From Panulirus ornatus (taxonomy: Eukaryota; Arthropoda; Malacostraca; Decapoda; Palinuridae), in assembly GCF_036320965.1 (NCBI RefSeq), contig NC_092232.1:52688982-52752981 (forward strand): a stretch of DNA of 64,000 nucleotides. Direction: 5' to 3'. Each line of letters starts with the position of its first letter. The stretch's first letter is position 1. The notes beneath the pieces are model-generated. The model worked only from the letters and a program-made list of their open reading frames with translations, made no database searches and was not told where the DNA came from. Positions 55,685-64,000 of this stretch are shown here, one piece after another. Both the position numbers and the translations under genes were made by a program.

Positions 55685-55925
55685 CAACTAATCCTCCAGC
55701 CACAGCCACATTCCTCCCCTGGAAACGTTCGTAAACTATCCATTCCAGCCACAGCCAACATCCTTCCCTGGAAACGTTCGTAAACTATCCATTCCAGCCA
55801 TACTATCATTCTTCCCTGGAAACGTTCGTAAACTATCCATTCCAGCCGTACCACCATTCTTCCCTGGAAACTTCTGTGTATAATCCACTCCAGCAAGAGC
55901 CACCATCCTTCCTTGGAGCGTACCT
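55685..55925. repeat. 48-49 bp minisatellite, ~5 units
   Basis: GTAAACTATCCATTCCAGCC occurs at 55731, 55780 and 55828, with decayed units on each side, linked by CTTCCCTGGAAACGTTC. Confidence 0.92.
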
Positions 55926-56152
55926 ACGCCCTCCTCGCATGAATTAAAGGGCACTTAAGTTGCCTATATTCATACCGTTCTCGTTATCCCATTACCAACC
56001 CACCTCCCCCACTCGCCACTACCATACATCACCATTACACTCCTTCATATACTACAGAAAACGGTGAATCTTGACTATATTAGTACTTGTACCCACTACA
56101 TATACAATACTAAGTGCCTCACGAACATACAATAAACAGGTTCCCTCCCAAC
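55926..56152. other. Unassigned sequence
   Basis: Nothing recognisable. Confidence 0.4.
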
Positions 56153-56272
56153 CTCCCGTGCAGGGAGCAGCCTTCCCAAGGGGGGGCCACCCCTTCCTCC
56201 CTAGTGGGGAGCAGCTTGCCCTAGGGTTTCCCTAACTCCCTAACGGGAAAGGGCCTGCCCTGGGGCCTAAAA
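56153..56272. repeat. ~40-bp tandem triplicate (CTCCC..AGGGAGCAGC)
   Basis: Three units start at CTCCCGTGCAGGGAGCAGCC, CTCCCTAGTGGGGAGCAGC and CTCCCTAACGGGAAAGGGCC. Each starts with a small inverted repeat (CTCCC...GGGAG) and contains CCY(T)RGGG. Confidence 0.8.
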
Positions 56273-57793
56273 TCTTTCTCACCAACAGAGGAAAAACGCC
56301 ACACATTTCTAGAGTCATTTCCCAGTTAATTTCCTCCTGAGGCGTGGGCTCCGGATGGCGTGGACGGGTCGCAGGTGGCAGAAGGGGCTCCTCTATGTCC
56401 CACACACACGCACTCCTGGGCCATCCACCTGACGCCGACCTGCGAGGCTCCTTCGCCTGGGAACAGCTACCTGCTCCACGCAGCTGCTCCTTTGATTAGT
56501 CAGACCGTGAGAGGCCGAGGTAGAGGCCCGCACGCCTACGTAACTTAGGCTGTCTGGCTGACCCATCATCTGTAAAGTTCCCTAAATGTTCGAGTGGTTG
56601 ATCCAAGACGTTCCAGAAAGTGAGTGCTTGTGCTTGGGAGTATCTTTGGGGCCTGGATGGTCACGATGCATCCTTTTAACTGTTCTTCCAGCGCCTTGTT
56701 TACTGTCTACTTACACATCCACTCGAAGGAAGATTATCAGAACCCTTGTATGCACCTTTTACACATATACGAGAGCAGCTGTAAGAGGAGAGGGGGGCTA
56801 GCTTATCCTATACTACATACGGCAGTAGTGGGTGTACTACTACAATCTGTGAGATCACAGCATCACTTGATACCCACACTTCCAGGGCGTGACGCTGGGG
56901 AAGACTAAGCACCCACCTCCGTCAGGCACCGCAGAGATATAAGGGCAAAGGGCGGGGGAATACACTAGTGACGAAGGAAATGATAAAGGCACCAGAGGCG
57001 GCAGGAAACACATAGTTTAACGCCATGGATGAGTAGAAAGCATGATGATACCTTTGTTGAATTACAGTGTGGAGTTAAATTACCAGTCGGTTACAATCAT
57101 ATGCCAGAGCGGGGAGCTAAAAAGGAGGGACAGGTGTTATCTCCCCTGCTTCACACCCCCCGTCCACCTTCCGGCTTCCGGATCCTCACCCCGGACTTGT
57201 CACTAGGCCGGAGGGCTTCATCACAACAAGTAATTACAACCTGCCCCTACGGCGCAGGCAAGCTAGGCCTATCTACTCCCCCAGTTTTATTTCCCCTCCC
57301 CACCCTTCCAGCCAGTCCTAAGGGAGCAACATGACACGCTGAGGGACAAGTGGGGAGATGGGGGGGGGGGGGAGGAGAGGAGAACCACCTCTCCGGCACA
57401 GTCGAAATGACTTCCCTCTGACTACCTTACGAGGGGCCCCTCCCCACTACCATATGCACCACAGCTTTCAACACCAACCCCACCTGTTACGACGACCCCT
57501 GCACCACAACCTCCCGTTACCGACGCCATACAACGACGGAACGACCCAGACACCACCATGTGACAGTGCGGATCTGCAAACGTCAGGGGAGATCACGACA
57601 ACGAAGACAGTAACGGAGGCATGTCTGAACACGAGAGGGCCTTGAGCTACGGCAGCAAAAAAAAACAACACGCTAACCAAGATCTGGAGAACGTTATCTC
57701 TGTAACCTGGTCCTCGAGGAAGATAGGAAGAGATAAGGGACGAAACCTCCGAAACCCGATAAGAGGGAAGGCACTGTGGCTGACCTCAAGACT

Positions 57794-57797
<4 letters not shown>
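56273..57797. other. Unassigned sequence
   Basis: G13 run at about 57360-57373. No gene or transposon recognised over 1.5 kb. Confidence 0.4.

Positions 57798-57838
<41 letters not shown>
57798..57838. repeat. (CA)20 microsatellite
   Basis: Perfect CA repeat of about 40 bp. Confidence 0.96.
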
Positions 57839-57839
<1 letters not shown>

Positions 57840-57949
57840 TCCTACGACTATCCTTTGCCTCCATCCTAACTACAGGGCGAGTCACGACCCGTCCCTCTCT
57901 AGAGATAGTTCTAATCCTCACAATGGCGTAGCAACTATCTGCGAAGCCC

Positions 57950-58050
57950 CATTGCTGTCCTATAGCATTACGGCCAGACAGATCGTGTGAGCCAATGCCC
58001 TGGGCTGTCCTCTCGCGTCATGGCCATACAGAGTGCGTGGGCCAAAGCGA
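57950..58050. repeat. Decayed ~53-bp direct duplication
   Basis: GCTGTCC-TATAGCATTACGGCCAGACAG and GCTGTCCTCTCGCGTCATGGCCATACAG are followed by GTGTGAGCCAATGCC and GCGTGGGCCAAAGC. Confidence 0.75.
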
Positions 58051-58847
58051 TATTAATTCACCAGCTGGGAGGCGAGGGGGCCAAACTGCACACCCCATTA
58101 CGGTAGGAAGATGACCCTAACTACTATATGTACTGGAGGCAAGACGAGCTTCACTCTCAGCTGTCAATATGGACGAATCTTTCAGCGTTTCTCTACCATG
58201 ACGCCAGGGATGTTCACCGCCCGGGTAATCAGCAGTGACATCAGATACGTCTGATGGTCTTGCCGGCTTTATATAGAGAGCTGATGTCGGCTACTCCTCT
58301 ACTCCAGACTCCACAGAAGTCGATCGATTTAATTACCAATCACCGATGTCAATAAGAGGCTCCCGTCACTGAGTTTAATCACATCAAATCACCAAAGAGA
58401 GTCTTTGTTTATACACGAATTATATACATGATGAATTTGTATCTAACCGAACCTGCTTTTTTAACTGTATTCCTAGCGCAGCAAACATAAAAAAGCGGCT
58501 GTAAAAATTCATTTCGTTGTATATTCTGGCGGGGAGATCCACAGTGATGAAGCCAGAGAGGTATAATCCGCTGAAATATGTAGACATTTTTGTTCGGAGC
58601 AACGGCGGCGGGCTGGGGGTGACAGCCCGGGAGATATTTTTCACATCCTCCCGTGTGGACGAGGCAACCTTCTAAAACCTAACCAAACGTACCGAACTGG
58701 GTCATCTCATCTTTTGCGAAAATAATTCTAAACATAATCTCACTCAAAGCAACCTCCTGTGCCTCACTGGGGTGATATGAGTAAATTTCTTATTTCCTGT
58801 GTTGGCTTCGGAGGTCTGCTACCTCCACTGCTCTGACAGAATTCAAG
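58051..58847. other. Unassigned sequence
   Basis: No recognisable feature. Confidence 0.4.
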
Positions 58848-58925
58848 CTGCTGAGTTGGGTCGCTGGTCGACCAGGCTGGTAGAGGCAGCGGACCGTAGG
58901 CTCACGCAACCATCGCAGCTTAGTC
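58848..58925 (-). mobile_element. LINE family B carboxy-terminal scrap
   Basis: The minus strand reads RSAASTSLVDQRP, matching the terminal AASNSLVDQ motif. It lies immediately upstream of a plus-strand family A LINE, so two relics abut in opposite orientations. Confidence 0.6.
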
Positions 58926-58969
58926 TAGTACACTTTGTAACGACTTATTCAGGGCCTTCATATATCTCT

Positions 58970-59507
58970 CAGTAGTTCATTATATTTACCTTTTCTAAAG
59001 TCTGTGAATCCGTCCTCAATCTCCCATATCCTCAAGCATCTTGATTCTCACAGTCTACTGTCTGATCACTAGCATGGCTTCCGTATGGCAAGATACGCTG
59101 GTGGTATTCTTTCCTATCTTACTAATGTCTGGTCATCATCCATGAAAGATTTGGGGAAATCCTATGTAGTTGCCCTTGATATATCAGAAGCCATTGACAG
59201 GGTGTGGTATCGGGGTCTCTTCTCTAAGCTGCCCTCTTTTGGCTGTCAGCATCTCGAGGGTGGGCCGTTTTGATAAATGTATCCTTCCATACACACTTCG
59301 AAGCTTTGGAACTCTCTACCCTCTTATGGCTTTCCAATTAACTGAGACTTGGCCCTTTTTGAAATACAGATTTTTCACTTCCTGTAAAATTCTTGAATAC
59401 TTTTCACTGTCTCTTCCTTTTCCTTCTCATTAGCCTTTCTGTATTTCCACTAAGGCCCGGCCTTGATATGGACAGGAGCATCCAACGCATAAACAAACAA
59501 ACAAACA
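58970..59507 (+). mobile_element. LINE family A, internally deleted copy with 3' tail
   Basis: The plus strand reads FSKVCESVLN-like sequence, HSLLSDHQHGFRMARYAGG, ILSYLTNVWSS and VVALDISEAIDRVW (the RT box carrying the first catalytic Asp), then LFSKLPSFG. At about 59240 the sequence jumps to the carboxy-terminal RVGRFD...RSFGTLYPLMAFQ and RFFTSCKILEYFSL, the part also found at 28118-28455. The tail is CATCCAACGCATAAAC followed by (AAAC)n. The segment with the YADD box and the RT thumb is missing, so the copy is a deletion derivative. Confidence 0.88.
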
Positions 59508-59930
59508 ACCAAAAACTGAGGCCTCTGGTGGGCTTGTCGCTCCTACTGGTGATGGGGCTCGGCAGAGGGCCTTGTGGGGCTGTAAGGCCTCGGGTGGGGG
59601 TGTCGTCTCCATTGGCGATGAGGGCTTGGTAGAGGGCGTGGGGCTTATGAGGCCGTGGCCCTAAGGGGACAACACCCTCCACACTATACAGGAGGGCGGT
59701 GCAACGCCAGCCTCCCTCCCTCCCTCAGGAGCTCTCCTTCATTAGCCTCTGATAAACATTTACGTAAGCGTGGGATTTACGTCAGCCCTTTATGAGGCCA
59801 GCAAATCCCTCTTACCAGCCCGATATTACAACCACCTTACATACGAGTCGCTACAGTCGCCGTAACTCCACCCGAGCCAGCTACTGCCAGGCCAGCCTCG
59901 GGGCCAAGATCTGGCCTGTAGCACGTCTCG

Positions 59931-59933
<3 letters not shown>
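59508..59933. other. Unassigned sequence
   Basis: A weak duplication of GGCCTCKGGTGGGSKTGTCG occurs at 59520-59610. No gene recognised. Confidence 0.4.

Positions 59934-60001
<68 letters not shown>
59934..60001. repeat. (GA)34 microsatellite
   Basis: Perfect GA repeat of about 68 bp. Confidence 0.97.
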
Positions 60002-60003
<2 letters not shown>

Positions 60004-60974
60004 AGGTGGGAAGGAAGGAATCAGGGAGGGAGCTGAGCCTACCTGATACCTCTAAAACCTTTAAGCTGAAAATTGGGAGACAAGTGACAATCAGTTACAC
60101 CCAAGGGGATCCTACCCAAGACTTGAGGAAGTACAAGGGACAAACACATCTTCCGAGGCTGCTGCGAGGAGGAGGGGGGGAGGGGGGGTTCCAGAGCCTG
60201 GCAAGAATACGCTCATGGAGGATCGTCCAACATGGAACAACATGGATTAGAAAGAAATCTTAAAATCACCTCACGTAACTACGGAGGTAAAGGGTGTTGT
60301 ACCGTCAGCCAGTCATGTGGGTCACAGAGGGTGGTGGGTGAAGGCCAACACAGATCCTACAGATAACTGCTCCACGCTCCGGCATTGCCTCACCCCTGAT
60401 CCCTAAATTTCATCCCGGCCCCTTCTGAACGTACCCAGACCATCCAGGCTTATCGCGTGATCAATCACACTATTGTTTCTCGCATTCAGTATGAATTCCA
60501 GGCTCCCGGTGTATTTACAGCAGCCCCAGGAGAGCCGGGGCCTCGCCAACCTTTCCTCGGCTGCCTCCCGCCTAATCCATCTTGTCGGGCAACGGTGAAA
60601 GGATCTCTCGCGTCCTTGGTGAATACCTTTAAGACCTTCCTAGGGAGGGCCACAAGGACATGGTGCCCCCGCAGATGATATTTGTCTTTTGATGCGAGAT
60701 GCAAACACCTGACATCTACAACTACCACTACAAGGATTCCACCAGACACCTGCGCTTGAGCACAAACTGTTCCTAATTCCAGAAAGGCAAGTCACGCAGA
60801 GCCAATGTCACTTATTCAGTATCTAAATCCACTTATGTTCAGCGACGGACTCGGACCTCATAAAAGAAACCTGATAATTCCGATAGAATTATTCCTACTG
60901 AATTATTCTCGACTTCTGCAGGATATGTAGTGTCCTGCATTACAAATGTGCAACGTTCCTCAATCCGACAGGGC
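60002..60974. other. Unassigned sequence
   Basis: G-runs lie at 60170-60188. No gene recognised. Confidence 0.4.
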
Positions 60975-61085
60975 ACCACAAAGCCACACCTTACCCACTG
61001 TGGTATGAAAGAGGCCAGGGGCCACCATAGACCCCGCCACACCCACCGTGGTATGAAAGAAGCCAGGGCCCACCATAGACGCCGC
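60975..61085. repeat. 48-bp direct duplication
   Basis: GTGGTATGAAAG occurs at 61000 and 61048, followed by AGGCCAGGGGCCACCATAGA and AAGCCAGGGCCCACCATAGA. Confidence 0.9.
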
Positions 61086-61219
61086 CTCACCCACCCACAG
61101 ACAGAGATCGGGACGGTAACTCAACACTAAGTGATTGAGACTGATGGCACAGTCTTCCAGATATCTGTGGATCACGTCTGGTAACGTGAACCTCGACAGG
61201 ACGGAAGGACGTGTTCCTG

Positions 61220-61572
61220 CGCCGTCCCGTCCCCCTCTACCATACACCCACTGGGGCCACACTCTGCCCTTCCCTCTCTTCCCTATCCCACAAACCCACT
61301 AGGACGACAAGCACACCTTCCTCCTCTCTCCCTTCCCTGTCCTACACACCCACTGGGACGACAACTACACCCTTCTTTCTCCTTTCCCTGTCCCACACAC
61401 CCACTTGGACAACAACCACACCCTCCTCTCTCCCTTCCCTGTTCTACACACCCACTTGGACAACAACCACACCCTCCTCTCTCCCTTCCCTGTTCTACAC
61501 ACCCACTGGGACAACAACCACATCCTCCTCCCTCCCTTCCCGTCCAAAACACCCACTGGAGCGGACCACAAG
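61220..61572. repeat. 51-bp minisatellite, ~7 units
   Basis: The unit contains CTCCCTTCCCTGTTCTACAC and ACCCACTTGGACAACAACCA, with exact spacing of 51 bp (61441 to 61492). Frames stay open on both strands because 51 is a multiple of three, which yields 17-residue repeats of no recognised family. Confidence 0.93.
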
Positions 61573-62069
61573 GCTTCCCTCTCCCTGCTCCACTTTCGAA
61601 ATAGGGGCAACAACAATCTGTCCCCCTCGACTGAGGACATTTGTCTGATTGCGGACTCTTATTTGACAGGTGTCCGCCGCCGGAGGCCCCCCCAGCGGAC
61701 AAAGGATTCGCCAAACATCCAATCACGCAGCCTTGTGGCCTCTCTGCAGGTCTGCCGTTTCTTTCAGCTTCGTCCACGACGCCTCTGGAGTGGAATGACG
61801 ACTGGCTAATCTGACGACATCCTTCCCCGCAAACATACCTTATCTACAAGTCTAAAAACCTACCATAACCAACACTGATCCTTTTCATACCACTACCATT
61901 CTCTCATGATCCTCACCTCACAACTCCTCCTCCTCCCCCTCCTCCACTCCAACACGTCAGTGGCCCCTCAAGCCACACACTTATCATCATTGAGTATATT
62001 ATTCCCGAAGTGCCCCTGGCCAGAAATCCACCAAATACAACAGTCCGAACCTTAACTCCTTCTTACTCA
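61573..62069. other. Unassigned sequence
   Basis: Nothing recognisable. CCT-rich at 61926-61950. Confidence 0.4.
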
Positions 62070-62366
62070 GGGTTCGTTCGTACCGTCGTGCTCAATGGTC
62101 TTATGCCGTTCGTGCTCAATGGTCTTATAACGTTCGTGTTCAAGGGTCGTTAACCGTCGTATTGAAGGGTCGTGGACCATTTGTACTCAAGGGTCGTGAA
62201 CCGTTCATGTTCAAGGGTCGTAAACCGTCGTGCTCAAGGGTCCTGAACCGCTCGTACTCATGAGTCGTAATCCGTTCGTGATCGAGAGTCGTAAACCGTC
62301 GTGCTCAAGGAGCGAAGTTCGTCCTTAGAGGATCGCGAACCGTTCGTGCTCAAGGGTCGTTAAACA
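62070..62366 (+). repeat. GTCGT-type dispersed repeat family, locus 4 (best array)
   Basis: About twelve units of 23-24 bp: GTGCTCAAGGGTCGTAAACC plus GTT(C). They include variants with GTACTCA, GTGTTCA and ATTGAAGG. This is the longest and best-preserved of four loci in the window. Confidence 0.9.
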
Positions 62367-62621
62367 CAAGTGATCTGGAGGTCAAGACTTTACTACGCGT
62401 CCCCCAGCAGTCGTGTCAAGACGAACGAGTCTAACCCACGTCGCTAACAAGACGCCCCTCGTAAATGGACCCGGAATGAGATACTTCATGAAGCGGATTA
62501 TTTTTTATTATTTTTTTTTCAAAAAGCGCTGAGGAGAATCCTGGCTCCTCCGCCGCGACCCAAAGGGAGTGACAGGAGTGAAAAATTCCACGTGAGGAAG
62601 CTTCGTAAATTTCAAGACGAG
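62367..62621. other. Flank of the 60-bp satellite
   Basis: Unique sequence with a T/A-rich run at 62502-62520. The minus-strand repeat frame terminates here, at 62508. Confidence 0.5.
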
Positions 62622-63956
62622 AGGAGGGAAGCTTGGACAAGCGTTGCTGTCCTGTGAACGCCACCACGGAACAGTATGGAACGGAGGGAAGCTTGGACAA
62701 GCGTTGCTGTCCCTGGAACGCCACCATGGAACACTGTGGAACGGAGGGAAGCTTGGACAAGCGTTGCTGTCTGTGGAACGCCACCACGGAACACTACGGA
62801 ACGGAGGGAAGCTTGGACAAGCGTTGCTGTCTGTGGAACGCCACCATGGAACACTACGGAACGGAGGGAAGCTTGGACAAGCGTTGCTGTCCCTGGAACG
62901 CCACCATGGAACACTACGGAACGGAGGGAAGCTTGGACAAGCGTTGCTGTCTGTGGAACGCCACCACGGAACACTACGGAACGGAGGGAAGCTTGGACAA
63001 GCGTTGCTGTCTGTGGAACGCCACCATGGAACACTAAGGAACGGAGGGAAGCTTGGACAAGCGTTGCTGTCCCTGGAACGCCACCATGGAACACTACGGA
63101 ACGGAGGGAAGCTTGGACAAGCGTTGCTGTCTGTGGAACGCCACCACGGAACACTACGGAACGGAGGGAAGCTTGGACAAGCGTTGCTGTCCCTGGAACG
63201 CCACCACGGAACACTACGGAACGGAGGGAAGCTTGGACAAGCGTTGCTGTCCCTGGAACGCCACCACGGAACACTACGGAACGGAGGGAAGCTTGGACAA
63301 GCGTTGCTGTCTGTGGAACGCCACCACGGAACACTGTGGATCGGAGGGAAGCTTGGACAAGCGTTGCTGTCTGTGGAACGCCACCATGGAACACTACGGA
63401 ACGGAGGGAAGCTTGGACAAGCGTTGCTGTCTGTGGAACGCCACCATGGAACACTACGGAACGGAGGGAAGCTTGGACAAGCGTTGCTGTCTGTGGAACG
63501 CCACCATGGAACACTACGGAACGGAGGGAAGCTTGGACAAGCGTTGCTGTCTGTGGAACGCCACCATGGAACACTACGGAACGGAGGGAAGCTTGGACAA
63601 GCTTTGCTGTCCCTGGAACGCCACCACGGAACACTGTGGAACGGAGGGAAGCTTGGACAAGCTTTGCTGTCTGTGGAACGCCACCATGGAACACTATGGA
63701 ACGGAGGGAAGCTTGGACAAGCTTTGCTGTCTGTGGAACGCCACCATGGAACACTGTGGAACGGAGGGAAGCTTGGACAAGCGTTGCTGTCTGTGGAACG
63801 CCACCACGGAACACTACGGAACGGAGGGAAGCTTGGACAAGCTTTGCTGTCCCTGGAACACCACCACGGAACACTACGGAACGGAGGGAAGCTTGGACAA
63901 GCTTTGCTGTCCCTGGAACGCCACCACGGAACACTACGGAGCAGAGGGTCAGTCAT
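62508..63956 (-). CDS. Doubtful 482-codon frame through the 60-bp satellite
   Basis: This is the only repeat-spanning frame here that begins with a true ATG (63956-63954) in unique flanking DNA. It reads MTDPLLRSVPWWRS, then about 22 copies of a 20-residue repeat (SVPWWRSTDSNACPSFPPFR with K/N, T/R and H/R variants), then about 40 unique residues ending QRFLKKK before a stop. No signal peptide, known domain or splice evidence is visible. The other frames on both strands are also open, as expected for any stop-free 60-bp unit, so the prior for a real protein is low. If expressed it would be a low-complexity Ser/Pro/Trp/Cys repeat protein. Confidence 0.15.
   Translation of the reverse strand: MTDPLLRSVPWWRSRDSKACPSFPPFRSVPWWCSRDSKACPSFPPFRSVPWWRSTDSNACPSFPPFHSVPWWRSTDSKACPSFPPFHSVPWWRSTDSKACPSFPPFHSVPWWRSRDSKACPSFPPFRSVPWWRSTDSNACPSFPPFRSVPWWRSTDSNACPSFPPFRSVPWWRSTDSNACPSFPPFRSVPWWRSTDSNACPSFPPIHSVPWWRSTDSNACPSFPPFRSVPWWRSRDSNACPSFPPFRSVPWWRSRDSNACPSFPPFRSVPWWRSTDSNACPSFPPFRSVPWWRSRDSNACPSFPPFLSVPWWRSTDSNACPSFPPFRSVPWWRSTDSNACPSFPPFRSVPWWRSRDSNACPSFPPFRSVPWWRSTDSNACPSFPPFRSVPWWRSTDSNACPSFPPFHSVPWWRSRDSNACPSFPPFHTVPWWRSQDSNACPSFPPLVLKFTKLPHVEFFTPVTPFGSRRRSQDSPQRFLKKK
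62622..63948. repeat. 60-bp satellite, ~22 highly similar units
   Basis: An exact 60-bp period with no length variation. Units contain GGAAGCTTGGACAAGCGTTG, CTGTCYSTGGAACGCCACCA, YGGAACACTAYGGAACGGAG. Variation is confined to a few dimorphic sites: TCC CTG/TCT GTG, CAC/CAT, CTA CGG/CTG TGG and GCG/GCT. The GCTTTG variant occurs only in units 17-19 and 21-22, so homogenisation is local. The array ends at about 63948, with only about 52 bp of window left. Confidence 0.97.
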
Positions 63957-64000
63957 TCAACGTATCTCTGGGGAAAGGCGCGTACCACAGAAGAGATGAG
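63949..64000. other. Window end after the satellite
   Basis: About 50 bp of unique sequence. Whether further satellite blocks follow cannot be seen. Confidence 0.5.

Noticed and set aside
62622..63948. CRISPR array or genuine repeat protein gene
   Set aside because: No repeat-spacer alternation exists. All frames on both strands are open because the 60-bp unit lacks stops, so long frames are expected without coding function.

Overview
This window looks like nuclear, mostly non-coding DNA from an animal with a large, repeat-rich genome, most likely a decapod crustacean (lobster, crayfish, crab or shrimp). The evidence is the very high density of (CT/GA)n, (CA/GT)n and (TA)n microsatellites, more than twenty unrelated minisatellites, a tRNA-derived SINE with an intact internal promoter, and decayed non-LTR retrotransposon (LINE) fragments of at least three lineages. 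The decapod placement rests on my recollection of similar SINE and LINE sequences and is an inference. Nothing suggests a prokaryote, plasmid or virus. No convincing complete host gene, rRNA or stand-alone tRNA gene is visible. Nearly all long open frames are minisatellites or microsatellites that happen to lack stops.

Layout. 1-9 kb: pyrimidine-rich sequence of unknown origin, a 32-bp minisatellite, a 26-bp array built on TGTAAACAGTTTACA, a first copy of a dispersed repeat, a G28 tract, and 27-bp and 44-bp minisatellites. 9-16 kb: microsatellites in otherwise featureless DNA. 16.2-17.6 kb: an old SINE with a (TA)n expansion inside it, then a chain of LINE 3' end, (TA)n, a terminal-inverted-repeat element and (TA)n. 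18-25 kb: purine/pyrimidine-asymmetric DNA and minisatellites, including a 460-bp 18-bp-period polypyrimidine block. 27.7-30.8 kb: the best SINE copy and two reverse-strand LINE relics. 31-42 kb: many minisatellites, notably a 69-bp array full of splice-donor-like motifs. 43-50 kb: a LINE 3' end, then about 5 kb of AT-richer, repeat-poor DNA. 50-60 kb: a weak exon candidate, several LINE relics, and a second copy of the TIR-element/(TA)n/LINE-tail chain in inverted orientation. 61-64 kb: a 51-bp minisatellite, a 23-24-bp dispersed repeat array, and a very homogeneous 60-bp satellite of about 22 units running almost to the window end.

No set of genes works together here. What is coherent is the repeat ecology: retrotransposon relics repeatedly end at, or contain, (TA)n tracts, and the same three-part composite occurs twice, 37 kb apart. 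That composite, the four-locus GTCGT-type repeat family, the forkhead-like array and the 60-bp satellite are the observations most worth following up. I found no previously undescribed functional system that I can support.
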